From: Burkholderia sp. WSM2232
GTDB taxonomy: Bacteria; Pseudomonadota; Gammaproteobacteria; Burkholderiales; Burkholderiaceae
DNA length: 64,000 nucleotides
Assembly (NCBI RefSeq): GCF_000472545.1
Contig: NZ_AWZV01000030.1
Location: 1-64,000, forward strand
Reading direction: 5' to 3'
Below, piece after piece: positions 8,681 to 17,423 of the stretch; the stretch's first letter is position 1; each line of letters begins with the position of its first letter. The notes beneath the pieces are model-generated. The model was given only the letters and a program-made list of their open reading frames with translations. It did no database searches and was not told where the DNA came from. Both the position numbers and the translations under genes were made by a program.

Positions 8681-9003
8681 CATCGAACGCAGAATACTTT
8701 GCCCGCTACGAGGCCATCGCAGCGCTGTCGTGCCGCATGCTGACGGCCGCCCGACGTGCGTTGTGGAACGACCTGGTTCACCTGCAGGAAGAATACCGGC
8801 AACTGGTGGACGCGCTGAAAGAGGCGGAGACCGGCGTCAAGCTCGACGAGACGGAGCGCCTGCGCAAGTACGCGCTGATCCGGCAGATTCTCGCCGACGA
8901 CGCCGCGATCCGCGATCTGGCCAATCCGAGCCTTGCCAAGCTGTCGGCCTTGTTCGGCGGGCGGCCCTCGCGGGTGCTCAAGGAGCTGTACGGGGCGCGC
9001 TGA
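8677..9003 (+). CDS. fliT: Flagellar protein FliT
   Basis: FliT is normally the export chaperone of the filament cap FliD and, in enterics, an anti-FlhDC factor. This 108-residue product begins MTSNAEYFARYEAIAALSCR and is all alpha-helical, with the FliT-like pattern ALWNDLVHLQEEYRQLVDAL in the middle and LALL-type residues toward the end. The start is set by the 4-base ATGA overlap with fliS; the open frame upstream of it runs inside fliS. Sequence conservation in FliT is low, so the position directly after fliS matters to the call. Confidence 0.88.
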   Translation: MTSNAEYFARYEAIAALSCRMLTAARRALWNDLVHLQEEYRQLVDALKEAETGVKLDETERLRKYALIRQILADDAAIRDLANPSLAKLSALFGGRPSRVLKELYGAR

Positions 9004-9082
9004 AGGTGGCCGCGAGATAGTCCCACGGCGTCCAACTGAACCAATTTGAGCGCGCCGCCGCCAATGTGACCAAGGAATCGGC

Positions 9083-10522
9083 ATGAACGGAATCGACACG
9101 GCTCTCGCATCGCTGCTTGCGACCCGCATCGACAGCCTGCTGAACATTGGCCCTGGCAGCGCCGCTACCACGCAGACCGGCGCGGCGGACGTCGGGGAGG
9201 CGCCGACCACCGTTGCTCCCGTCGCCCCGCCCGCACCACCCCAGCCTTCCACGCAGACGGCGCTGTCCGCCGTCGCGCTCACGCTGAACGCGATCGTGCG
9301 TTCGGGCGGCGAGGCGACGCCCGCGATAGTCGGCCAGACGCCGATCTGGCCCGCCGCGCCCGCGCTCGACGTCGAAGTCGGCGCCGCGCCGCCGTTCGGC
9401 GCGCCCGCGACTTCCAGCACTGCTGCGAACCCCGCCGCTTCTGCTGCCACAGCGAATGTCGCGGCGGCGCAGGTGCCCGTGGCGGCGCTTGCGGCTGCCC
9501 TTTCGCAGACAGTCAGCGACAGCGGTCTCTTTTACGAAGCGCATCTTTCGCAATGGCTAAGCGGCCAGCGCGCACCGGAAACGCTCGCCGGCGAGGCGCA
9601 GAACAAGCTCGTGGCGGCGGCCGCGCAATTGCCGCTGAACCTGGGCGGCACGGCCGGGGAGGCGGCGTCTGCTTCCGCCGCCGGCAGGCCGGGCATGGGT
9701 GCGGCGCAGAACGGCCCGGCCGGCGCGGCGGGTGCGGGGAATCCGAACGCCGCCAATGCCGCCAACGCTGCCAATGCAAATGCCGGCATGAGCGCCGCGC
9801 GCGCCATGCCGTCGATCGACACCGCGCACGCCGCGCGGTTTGTCGCGGGTGAGGTGCTGGCGAGCTCGCTGTCCGACCTGAACGGTCAGTCCACGCATGC
9901 GGATCTGCACAACGCGGCCTCCGCAGCCGCCGACGGCAGCACGGCGCAGACGGCGCAAGCCGCCGCGGTTCATCCGGCCACGGTGCCGCTGGTGCGTCAG
10001 CAGCTCGACCTGCTCGCAACGGGGCAGTTTCGCTGGACCGGCGAAGCCTGGCCGGGCGCGAAACTCGACTGGACCATCGAACAGGAAGGCGACGAGTGGG
10101 ACCGCGGCGGCGGCGGTGCGGCGAGCGAAGACGATCAGCCGTGGCGCACGCGGCTCACGCTCTCCCTGCCCACGCTTGGCACCGTCGACGCCGAATTGAC
10201 CCTGACCGGCATGCGCCTCGTCGCGCGCGTGCAGGCGAGCCCCGAGGGCGCGGCGCGTCTTGCGGTGCAGGGCGAGAACTTTCGTCAGCGGCTCGCGGCG
10301 GCGGGCATCCAGTTGCATGGTTTGACGATTCGCGAAATTGGCGGCGGCGCGCCTGCCACGGGCGCTGCAGCGGGGGCCGCGACGGCTCAGGCGGCGGCGT
10401 CGGCGTATGCGCGTTCGGCTTCGGCGGGCGCCAGGGCTGCGGCTGCGGCGTCGGCCGCTGCCAGCGCGGCGTCGGCGAGGAATTCGCGCGCTCCGCTCGA
10501 CGATTTCGACTGGGACATGTGA
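9083..10522 (+). CDS. Second FliK-type flagellar hook-length control protein
   Basis: The product has 479 residues. The first ~310 are low-complexity Ala/Pro/Asn/Gly sequence. A C-terminal Flg_hook-like domain covers about residues 345-425 (WRTRLTLSLPTLGTVDAELT, then QGENFRQRLAAAGIQLHGLT), the same architecture as FliK. An Ala-rich tail follows. It lies between fliT and a short FlhB-like gene, whose start overlaps its stop (TGATG). It differs from the fliK at 175-1731. In Burkholderia this gene is often also annotated as fliK, and whether it measures hook length is not known to me. The neighbouring FlhB-domain protein suggests the two work together at the export gate. Confidence 0.75.
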   Translation: MNGIDTALASLLATRIDSLLNIGPGSAATTQTGAADVGEAPTTVAPVAPPAPPQPSTQTALSAVALTLNAIVRSGGEATPAIVGQTPIWPAAPALDVEVGAAPPFGAPATSSTAANPAASAATANVAAAQVPVAALAAALSQTVSDSGLFYEAHLSQWLSGQRAPETLAGEAQNKLVAAAAQLPLNLGGTAGEAASASAAGRPGMGAAQNGPAGAAGAGNPNAANAANAANANAGMSAARAMPSIDTAHAARFVAGEVLASSLSDLNGQSTHADLHNAASAAADGSTAQTAQAAAVHPATVPLVRQQLDLLATGQFRWTGEAWPGAKLDWTIEQEGDEWDRGGGGAASEDDQPWRTRLTLSLPTLGTVDAELTLTGMRLVARVQASPEGAARLAVQGENFRQRLAAAGIQLHGLTIREIGGGAPATGAAAGAATAQAAASAYARSASAGARAAAAASAAASAASARNSRAPLDDFDWDM

Positions 10523-10893
10523 TGAGCCGCAAACATCGCCGCAGCGCGGCTGCGCTCGTCTACGACGCCCACGGCGGCGACGCCGCTCCGCGCGTGATCG
10601 CCAAGGGTTACGGCATGCTGGCCGAGATGATCGTGCAGCGCGCGAAGGAAGCCGGGCTGTACGTGCATGAGGCGCCGGAAATGGTCTCGCTGCTGATGCA
10701 GGTGGACCTCGACGCACGCATTCCGCCGCAGCTGTATCAGGCGGTGGCGGAATTGCTGGCGTGGCTGCATCGGCTGGAAAGCGGGGCGGAGCACGAGCCG
10801 CCGCATGCCGCGCCGGGCGGCGCGAAGGGCCGCGCCGACGATGTCACCGATGTCGTCGCGGTCGATGTGGAGGGAGGAGCGGGCGGGCGCTGA
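10522..10893 (+). CDS. FlhB C-terminal-domain-like export switch protein
   Basis: This 123-residue protein starts at the ATG overlapping the preceding stop. Its core (APRVIAKGYGMLAEMIVQRA, then APEMVSLLMQVDLDARIPPQ and LYQAVAELLAWLHRLE) matches the cytoplasmic part of FlhB/YscU that lies after the autocleavage site. It has no membrane helices, and the NPTH cleavage motif itself is absent. Such FhlB/YlqH-type proteins can stand in for the FlhB C-terminal domain in some bacteria. The tail after residue ~95 is Gly/Val-rich and probably disordered. Pairing with the FliK-type gene immediately upstream fits a FliK-FlhB specificity-switch function. Confidence 0.85.
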   Translation: MSRKHRRSAAALVYDAHGGDAAPRVIAKGYGMLAEMIVQRAKEAGLYVHEAPEMVSLLMQVDLDARIPPQLYQAVAELLAWLHRLESGAEHEPPHAAPGGAKGRADDVTDVVAVDVEGGAGGR

Positions 10894-10944
10894 TCGGGCC
10901 ACATCAGGCACGCCGCCCCACGCTTCCGCACCGCAGCTCGCCCC

Positions 10945-12363
10945 TCAGAACCGCATCATCAGTTTGAGCAGCGCGTCGACGCGCTTGCCATAGGGCGGCG
11001 CGATCCATCCGCGCGCATTCAGACGCGCCTGCGTGAGCACCGGCTTCATCTTCGAGAACGTCACGAAGCCTTCGTAGCCGTGATACGCGCCCATGCCGCT
11101 TGCGCCCACTCCGCCGAACGGCAGGCTTTCGCACGCGAGGTGCATCAGCGTTTCGTTGATTGCCATGCCGCCCGCGACGGTTTCATGCGTGACGCGCTCG
11201 ATGGTCGCGGCGTCGTCCGCATACAGGTAGAGCGCAAGCGGGCGCGGCCGCGCGTTGATCCAGGCGATGGCTTCGTCGAGCGTGTCGTACGCAACGATGG
11301 GCAGCAGCGGGCCGAAGATCTCCTCCTGCATCAGCGCACACCCTTCAGGAGTATTCGTCACGACCACAGGCGCAAAGCGCCGGCTGGCGGCATCGGGCCC
11401 GCAGTCGGTCAACGGATGCAGTTGCGCGCCCGCGGCTGCGGCTTCGTCTGCGAGACGCTCGAGCCGCTCGAAGTGCCGCGAGGAAATGATCGACGTGTAG
11501 TCCGGGTTCCGCGCGAAGCCCGGATACATCTGCGCCATTCGGACCCGCGCCCGGTCGATGAAAGCCTGCTCCTTGCCGCGCGGCACCAGCACGTAGTCGG
11601 GCGCGACGCAGGTCTGCCCGGCGTTGAGCGTTTTCCCGGCGATGAGGTTATCCACGGCATTGTCAAAACGCGCGTGCGCGCCGATGATCGCAGGCGATTT
11701 GCCGCCGAGCTCCAGCGTGACGGGCGTCAGATTGGCGGCCGCCGCACGCATTACTTCATGGCCGATTTTCGTCGACCCGGTAAACAGCAAATGATCGAAT
11801 GGCTGCGCGCTGAACGCGGCGGCCAGCGCGGCGTCGCCGTTCACCACAGCGACATGGTCGCGAGCAAAGGTCTCGCCTATCAGCTTCTCGAACAACGCGG
11901 ACGTGCGCGGCGTCAGTTCCGACATCTTGATAATGGCGCGATTGCCGGCAGTGAGCGCGCTGATGAGCGGCCCGGCGGCCAGCAGGACCGGATAGTTCCA
12001 CGGCACGATAATGCCGACCACGCCGAGCGGCTGCGGCACCACCTTCGCGCGCGCGGGCAACAGCCACTTGTTGGTGCTGCGGCGCTGCGCTTTCATCCAC
12101 CGTTTGCCGTGCCGCAGCGCCGCGTCGATTTCCCCCTTCAGCAGCAGGAATTCGGCGAGCAGCACTTCCTGCCTCGCGCGATTGCCGAAGTCGGCGCTCA
12201 TCGCGTGGGCGAGCGCGTCGCGATTGTCGAGCAGCACTTTGCGCAGGGCTCTCAGGTGTGCTGCGCGTGTTTCCCACGACGGATACGGCGCGCGCCAATA
12301 CGCTTGGCGCTGCTCGCAAAGCAGCGCTTCGAGCGCGGCGACTTCCGTCAGATCGTTCTTCAT
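10945..12363 (-). CDS. Coniferyl-aldehyde-type aldehyde dehydrogenase
   Basis: An NAD(P)-dependent aldehyde dehydrogenase of 472 residues. The nucleophile is Cys252 in GQTCVAPD and the general base is Glu218 in LELGGKSP. The cofactor region has PLGVVGIIVPWNYP and LLFTGSTKIG. The compact length, the first ~50 residues and the C-terminal PFGGVGASGMGAYHG resemble coniferyl aldehyde dehydrogenases and other class 3-like fatty aldehyde dehydrogenases rather than the ~500-residue betaine-aldehyde type. It is followed in cis by the acyl-CoA dehydrogenase gene upstream on the same strand (70-base gap). Substrate is not shown by sequence; long-chain or aromatic aldehydes are both possible. Confidence 0.85.
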   Translation of the reverse strand: MKNDLTEVAALEALLCEQRQAYWRAPYPSWETRAAHLRALRKVLLDNRDALAHAMSADFGNRARQEVLLAEFLLLKGEIDAALRHGKRWMKAQRRSTNKWLLPARAKVVPQPLGVVGIIVPWNYPVLLAAGPLISALTAGNRAIIKMSELTPRTSALFEKLIGETFARDHVAVVNGDAALAAAFSAQPFDHLLFTGSTKIGHEVMRAAAANLTPVTLELGGKSPAIIGAHARFDNAVDNLIAGKTLNAGQTCVAPDYVLVPRGKEQAFIDRARVRMAQMYPGFARNPDYTSIISSRHFERLERLADEAAAAGAQLHPLTDCGPDAASRRFAPVVVTNTPEGCALMQEEIFGPLLPIVAYDTLDEAIAWINARPRPLALYLYADDAATIERVTHETVAGGMAINETLMHLACESLPFGGVGASGMGAYHGYEGFVTFSKMKPVLTQARLNARGWIAPPYGKRVDALLKLMMRF

Positions 12364-12433
12364 TGTTCACTACTCCCTGATGAAAGAGGCGCGCTCGGGC
12401 CGCGCGCTTATAGATGTTGTCAGTGTTTGAATC

Positions 12434-14179
12434 TCAAGCCGGAAAAGCCCTTTCGATAATTGCCGCATGATCGAGCGTAGCGGGCAGCGTGCCGTACACG
12501 CGGCCGCTTTCGCCGCAGCCGTCAGCAAGACGCGTGGCGATGAACGCCTCGGCCACGGCGGCCGGCGCGTGCGCGACGAGCAGCGTGGCCTGCGCAATCA
12601 GCACGATTTGCTGCGCGATGCGCCGCGCCGAGGCCTCGCGATGTTCGGCGGGCCCGTTCAAGGTCGCGGCGAGCTTGCCGAGCGCGGCGCCCAACGCCGG
12701 ATGCGCGGCGGCGTTGGCCTGCCATTGCGCGAATAGCGCCTGTGCCGCTTCGGGTTCGCGCTCCATCGCGCGCAGCACGTCGAGGCACATCACGTTGCCC
12801 GAGCCTTCCCAGATCGAGTTGACGGGCGCCTCGCGGTAGAAGCGCGCCATCGGGCCGGTCTCGACATAGCCGTTGCCGCCCCACACTTCCATCGCCTCGC
12901 CGGTGAATTCGAGCGTGCGCTTGCAGACCCAGTATTTCGCAGCGGGTGTCACGATGCGCCGCCACGCGCGTTCGGCGAGCGTCGCCGTGGAACTGGCCGC
13001 CGAACTGGCCGCCGAACTGGCCGTGGAACTGGCGGTGGAGGTTGCCCGCGCGGCGTCCGCAGACTGCTCGAACGCGTGCGCGAGCCGCATGAACAGCACG
13101 GTGGCCGCTTCGGACTCCAGCGCGAGGTCGGCCAGCACGTTGCGCATCAACGGCTGGTCGGCGAGACGGCGGCCGAACGCGCTGCGGTGGCGCGCATGAT
13201 GGATCGCCTGCACGAGCGCCGCCCGCATCAGCGCCGCGCTGCCGATCACGCAATCGAGCCGCGTGTAGTTCGCCATTTCGATGATGGTCGGCACACCACG
13301 CCCTTCGTCGCCGATCATGATGCCGAATGCGTCGAGGAACTCGACTTCGCTGCTCGCATTCGAGCGGTTGCCGAGCTTGTCTTTCAGACGCTGGATCTGC
13401 ACCGCGTTCTTGCTGCCGTCGGGCGTGAAGCGCGGCACGAAGAAGCACGAGAGCCCGACGTGATCGTGCGTGCGCGCCAGCACCAGATGAGCGTCGCATT
13501 GCGGCGCCGAGAAAAACCATTTGTGCCCGATGAGTTCATAAGCGCCGCCGCGCCCGCCGGCGGCAATCGCGCGCGCCTGGGTCTGGTTGCTGCGCACGTC
13601 CGAGCCGCCCTGTTTTTCGGTCATGCCCATGCCGATCATCGCGGAATGCTTTTGCGCGAGGGGCAGGTCGCGCGGGTCGTGCTCGCGCGCATACAGCTTG
13701 TCGCGCAGCGTGTCGAAGAGTTGTGGTTCACGCTGCAATACCGGAATGCTCGCGAACGTCATGGTCAACGGACACAGCGAGCCCGATTCGATCTGCGCGT
13801 GCAGAAAGTAGCCCGCGCAGCGTGCGGCCATTGCGCCGGGCCGCGGGTCGGAGAACGGCAGCGCGTGCAGCCTCTCGCGTCGCAACAGCGCGAGTAGCTC
13901 GTGCCACGCGGGATGGAACTCGAGCGCGTCGATCCTCTCGCCACGCGGGCTATGCGTGACCAGTTCGGGCGTGTGACGATTGGCAAGCTCGGCGAGTGCG
14001 AGCGTGTCCGGCGCGGTGAGCGCCGCGCCGTGGCGCAGCAATGCGTCGCGATGCCATGCAGCGCCGTCGCGTTCGAGTGCGTTCGCGAGCGCGGCGTCGG
14101 TGGAAAAAAGGTTGTAGTCCGCGAGCGGCGGCACCTGATTGGTGACGTCGTGAGTCTGGCCGAAGCTATGGCGTTGCAT
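12434..14179 (-). CDS. AidB-type acyl-CoA dehydrogenase family protein
   Basis: A flavin-dependent acyl-CoA dehydrogenase-like protein of 581 residues, starting MQRHSFGQTHDVTNQVPPLA. The long open frame upstream of this ATG is unconserved-looking and I exclude it. MGMTEKQGGSDVRSNQT and FFSAPQCDAHLVLA are typical of the AidB/isovaleryl-CoA dehydrogenase branch, as are WEGSGNVMCLDVLRAM and EVWGGNGYVETGPMARFYRE in the C-terminal half. About 20 residues of Ser/Ala/Thr repeats (near 379-400) interrupt the alpha-helical domain. They are encoded by 12-bp tandem repeats. AidB relatives in E. coli protect DNA from alkylation, whereas others act in acyl-CoA catabolism; the neighbouring aldehyde and alcohol oxidising enzymes favour catabolism. 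The substrate is unknown. Confidence 0.85.
   Translation of the reverse strand: MQRHSFGQTHDVTNQVPPLADYNLFSTDAALANALERDGAAWHRDALLRHGAALTAPDTLALAELANRHTPELVTHSPRGERIDALEFHPAWHELLALLRRERLHALPFSDPRPGAMAARCAGYFLHAQIESGSLCPLTMTFASIPVLQREPQLFDTLRDKLYAREHDPRDLPLAQKHSAMIGMGMTEKQGGSDVRSNQTQARAIAAGGRGGAYELIGHKWFFSAPQCDAHLVLARTHDHVGLSCFFVPRFTPDGSKNAVQIQRLKDKLGNRSNASSEVEFLDAFGIMIGDEGRGVPTIIEMANYTRLDCVIGSAALMRAALVQAIHHARHRSAFGRRLADQPLMRNVLADLALESEAATVLFMRLAHAFEQSADAARATSTASSTASSAASSAASSTATLAERAWRRIVTPAAKYWVCKRTLEFTGEAMEVWGGNGYVETGPMARFYREAPVNSIWEGSGNVMCLDVLRAMEREPEAAQALFAQWQANAAAHPALGAALGKLAATLNGPAEHREASARRIAQQIVLIAQATLLVAHAPAAVAEAFIATRLADGCGESGRVYGTLPATLDHAAIIERAFPA
12987..13046. repeat. In-frame 12-bp tandem repeat, about 5 units
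   Basis: Five consecutive 12-base units of the form G(CC/TG)G(C/A)ACTGGCC, the first four nearly identical and the last degenerate, lie inside the acyl-CoA dehydrogenase gene. Because the period is a multiple of three, expansion or contraction adds or removes four residues (Ala/Ser/Thr type) without breaking the frame. Confidence 0.85.
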
Positions 14180-14582
14180 CTGCTGTCTCCGTTCGCCGCA
14201 GGTCGCGGCAGGCTCGTCGGCGCGTTTCCCGCGCGGCATGGTGTGCCCTCGATGCGCTTTGCACACGCGGTGGCCGGCAGGGTTCGGGCTGCGCCGATTG
14301 AGTGCCGTTCGACCGTTGCTCGAGCGTCGTTTGATCGCCGCGTGTCTGCCGCGCGCTGCCGGCGCGCTGTGCGCGAGCCGCTGTTTGAATGCCGCCAGCG
14401 GCCTTCCGGCGGGCGCCTGCGGGTCTTTCATCATAGGGGCGCGAGGGCGCTTGCGTTTAGAGTAATCGCTCTGACGCGAAGCTGCCGCGGCACTGGAAGC
14501 CTCCCTACAATGCCGGGAAACACACGTAGACAAGTGTGCACGAGACAGGGCGTGCGGACAACGCAGCCCATCAGGAGGAGCG
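14180..14582. promoter_or_regulatory. Divergent intergenic region, acyl-CoA dehydrogenase / GMC oxidoreductase
   Basis: A 403-base non-coding gap between divergent genes. Visible elements are an imperfect inverted repeat GCGTTTAGAG-TAATC-GCTCTGACGC at 14453-14477, a TACAAT hexamer at 14506-14511 that could be a -10 toward the oxidoreductase gene but lacks a clear -35, and CACAC-N8-GTGTG soon after it. The oxidoreductase has a strong AGGAGG ribosome binding site. The inverted repeat may bind a regulator; the nearby LysR gene is one candidate, but nothing here proves the link. Confidence 0.4.
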
Positions 14583-16262
14583 ATGGAATACGACTACATC
14601 ATCGTCGGCGCCGGGTCGGGCGGCTGCGCGCTCGCGAGCCGTCTCGCGGACAACTGTCCGGACGCGACAATCGCGCTGATCGAGGCGGGCCCGCACACGA
14701 AGCGCAACCTCTTCGTGAACATGCCGGTGGGCGTCGCCGCGGTGGTGCCGTACCGGCTCAAAACCAACTATGGCTATCTGACGACGCCGCAGCCCGGTCT
14801 GGCGGGCCGCCAGGGTTATCAGCCGCGCGGGCGTGGCTTGGGCGGGTCGAGTGCGATCAACGCGATGATCTACACGCGCGGCCATCCGCTGGATTACGAC
14901 GAATGGGCGCAACTCGGCTGTGAAGGCTGGTCGTGGCAGGACGTGCTGCCGTATTTCCGCCGCGCCGAGGGCAACGAGCGCGGCGCGAGCGCGTGGCACG
15001 GCGACAGCGGCCCGCTCACCGTGTCGGACCTGCGGTACCGCAATCCGTTTTCGAAACGTTTCGTGCAGGCCGCGCTGGAAGCGGGCTACCAGCCGAACGA
15101 CGACTTCAACGGCGCGGATCAGGAGGGCATCGGCTTTTATCAGGTCACGCAGCGCGACGGCCGGCGTTGCAGCGTGGCGCGCGCGTATATCTACGACCGC
15201 GAGCGCGCCAATCTCCACACCATCGCGGACGCCACCGTGCTGCGCGTGGTCTTCAGGGACAAGCGCGCGAGCGGCGTGGATGTGGTGCGCGGCGGCCGCC
15301 GCGAAACGCTGAGCGCGCGCGCCGAAGTCATACTGGCGGCCGGCGCGTTCAATTCGCCGCAACTGCTGATGTGCTCGGGCATCGGACCAGCCGAGCATCT
15401 GCAGGCGCATGACATACAAGTCGTGCACGACGCGCCCGAGGTCGGCCAGAATCTGATCGATCACGTCGATTTCACAATCAACAAGCGGGTCTCGTCAATC
15501 GAGCCGACCGGCTTTTCCGTGCGCGGCATTGCGCGAATGGTGCCGCAGTTCGTCTCGTTCATGCGCCATGGCCGCGGCATGCTGTCGAGCAATGTTGCCG
15601 AGGCGGGCGGCTTTCTGAAGAGCAGGCCCACGCTCGAGCGGCCCGACCTGCAACTGCACTTCTGCGCGGCTCTGGTCGACGACCATAACCGGCACATGCA
15701 TTGGGGCCACGGCTATTCGCTGCATGTGTGCGTGCTGCGGCCGTTCAGCCGCGGCACGGTGACGCTCGCGAACGCCGATGCGCGCGCGGCGCCGGTGATC
15801 GACCCGCGTTTTTTCAGCGATTCGCGCGATCTCGATCTGCTGGTGGAGGGCGTACACATGGCGCGGCGCATTCTCGACGCGCCGTCGCTCGCGCTGCACG
15901 GCGGCCGCGAGCTGTACACGCGGCCGGGCCAGACCGACGAGCAATTGCGCCGGACCATCGCCGAGCATGCGGATACGATCTATCACCCGGTCGCCACCTG
16001 CCGGATGGGCGGCGACGCGCGCTCGGTGGTGGATCCGCAGTTGCGCGTGCGAGGCGTCGCGGGGCTGCGGGTCGTCGATGCATCGGTAATGCCGACGTTG
16101 ATCGGCGGCAATACGAATGCGCCTACGGTGATGATCGGCGAACGCGCAGCCGAACTGATCACGGCGAGCCGCAAGCAGCCGCGAGCGGTGGACGCGGTGG
16201 ACGCGGTGCAATTGCAAGGCGCGGCGGCGCGGCCGACGGTGCCGACAGCCGACGCCGCATGA
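14583..16262 (+). CDS. GMC family FAD-dependent oxidoreductase (alcohol/choline dehydrogenase type)
   Basis: A 559-residue glucose-methanol-choline family flavoprotein that oxidises an alcohol group. The N-terminal FAD-binding motif is YDYIIVGAGSGGCALASRL (residues 3-21). The GMC signature 1 is GRGLGGSSAINAMIYTRG near residue 85, and AAGAFNSPQLLMCSGIGP near 257 is signature 2. The C-terminal active-site region has YHPVATCRMGGDARSVVD and MPTLIGGNTNAPTVMIGERA, including the expected His and Asn. An AGGAGG site precedes the ATG. A Val/Asp/Ala-rich tail of ~35 residues is atypical. It is close to choline dehydrogenases and to polyethylene-glycol or alcohol dehydrogenases; the substrate cannot be chosen from sequence. 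The divergent aldehyde and acyl-CoA dehydrogenases suggest a stepwise alcohol-aldehyde-acid oxidation route. Confidence 0.9.
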   Translation: MEYDYIIVGAGSGGCALASRLADNCPDATIALIEAGPHTKRNLFVNMPVGVAAVVPYRLKTNYGYLTTPQPGLAGRQGYQPRGRGLGGSSAINAMIYTRGHPLDYDEWAQLGCEGWSWQDVLPYFRRAEGNERGASAWHGDSGPLTVSDLRYRNPFSKRFVQAALEAGYQPNDDFNGADQEGIGFYQVTQRDGRRCSVARAYIYDRERANLHTIADATVLRVVFRDKRASGVDVVRGGRRETLSARAEVILAAGAFNSPQLLMCSGIGPAEHLQAHDIQVVHDAPEVGQNLIDHVDFTINKRVSSIEPTGFSVRGIARMVPQFVSFMRHGRGMLSSNVAEAGGFLKSRPTLERPDLQLHFCAALVDDHNRHMHWGHGYSLHVCVLRPFSRGTVTLANADARAAPVIDPRFFSDSRDLDLLVEGVHMARRILDAPSLALHGGRELYTRPGQTDEQLRRTIAEHADTIYHPVATCRMGGDARSVVDPQLRVRGVAGLRVVDASVMPTLIGGNTNAPTVMIGERAAELITASRKQPRAVDAVDAVQLQGAAARPTVPTADAA

Positions 16263-16289
16263 GCGCCCGGCCGCGCGCCACCCAAACCG

Positions 16290-17240
16290 TCATTCCGGCC
16301 GTACCGCCTGAAGCGGCGCGGCGATGCCCGTCAGGCCGAGCATCAGATCGTCGCCGGCGCGGCCGGGCAGCGTCTCGCGGGCGACCTCCAGCCAGGCGCG
16401 CGCGGCGTGCGATAGATAACCGTCGCGACGCCAGCCGATTGCCATTTCCCACGGAATCTCCGGTTCCACGACCGGCCGGCAGGTGAACTGCGCGGCATCT
16501 AGGCGGCGGCAATAAGGCGCGGGCAACAGCGCAATGCCGACGCCCGCGAGCACCAGCGCCGCCATGAAATCCCAGTGTCCGCTGCGCCCGACGATAGTCG
16601 GCGTGAAGCCGGCCGTGCGGCACGCGCCCAGCACCACGTCGTTGAGCGCGAGGCTCTCGCCATAGAACACGAACGGCTCGTTCGCGAGTTGCGCGAGCGG
16701 CACTTCGCGCAATTCGTCCCAGCGCGAGCCGGTGCGCGCCACGAGCCACAGCAACTGGCGCGTGATGGGCAGCACCTCAATGTTGTCCGGGTCCACTGGC
16801 TGCAGCACCCCGCCCAGTTCGAGTTCACCGTTGATGAGCGCGGTCTCGATGGCGCGCGAGCCTTGCTCGAACAGCTTCAGTTCGATTTTCGGGTAGCGCT
16901 GCCGGAACGTGGCGATGGCCGGCGTGAACAGCGACCCGCCCATCGGCGGAATACCGATGGTGAGTTCGCCGTGGCCGAGCGTGCCCAGGTCGTTGAGCTC
17001 CGCCTGCAACTGCGCGTGCGCGGCGAGCACCTCCTGGCCGCGCTGATAGACGATGCGGCCGGCGTCCGTCAAGACCATCTGCCGCCCGTCGCGCAGCAGC
17101 AGGGGCGAGCCGATTTCGTCTTCGAGCGACTTCACCATCTTGCTGATGGTGGGTTGGGTGACGAACATCTGCTCGGCGGCGACAGTGAAACTCTGCTGAC
17201 GAACGACTTCGACGAAATAGCGCAGCGCACGCAGTTCCAC
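16290..17240 (-). CDS. LysR family transcriptional regulator
   Basis: A 316-residue LysR-type regulator. The N-terminal winged helix-turn-helix begins MELRALRYFVEVVRQQSFTV and continues with EQMFVTQPTISKMVKSLEDE, followed by the linker helix. The rest is the periplasmic-binding-protein-like effector domain (HGELTIGIPPMGGSLFTPAI). It resembles the CynR/LrhA-type group that regulates small-molecule catabolism. It converges on the GMC oxidoreductase gene (27 bases between stops) and is divergent from the glycosyltransferase gene. Its target and ligand cannot be read from the sequence. Confidence 0.93.
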   Translation of the reverse strand: MELRALRYFVEVVRQQSFTVAAEQMFVTQPTISKMVKSLEDEIGSPLLLRDGRQMVLTDAGRIVYQRGQEVLAAHAQLQAELNDLGTLGHGELTIGIPPMGGSLFTPAIATFRQRYPKIELKLFEQGSRAIETALINGELELGGVLQPVDPDNIEVLPITRQLLWLVARTGSRWDELREVPLAQLANEPFVFYGESLALNDVVLGACRTAGFTPTIVGRSGHWDFMAALVLAGVGIALLPAPYCRRLDAAQFTCRPVVEPEIPWEMAIGWRRDGYLSHAARAWLEVARETLPGRAGDDLMLGLTGIAAPLQAVRPE

Positions 17241-17423
17241 GGTCGGCTCCAGATTCCATATTGGAATGAACCGGACGATTGTAAGTCATGCCTTTTATGG
17301 CCGCGAGGCCGCAACGCCGCGTTTTCGACATGACTCAAGCTGCCGAGCTTTATCGGGATGAGCGGCGCACCCCGCGCGCTACCATCGGCGCTTTCCGCTC
17401 TCGCCGTCCGCCGCATTCCGCCC

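Noticed and set aside
14180..14533. N-terminal extension of the acyl-CoA dehydrogenase by 118 residues
   Set aside because: The extension is Arg/Ala/Ser-rich and unlike the family, and the ATG at 14179 gives the usual AidB-like start.
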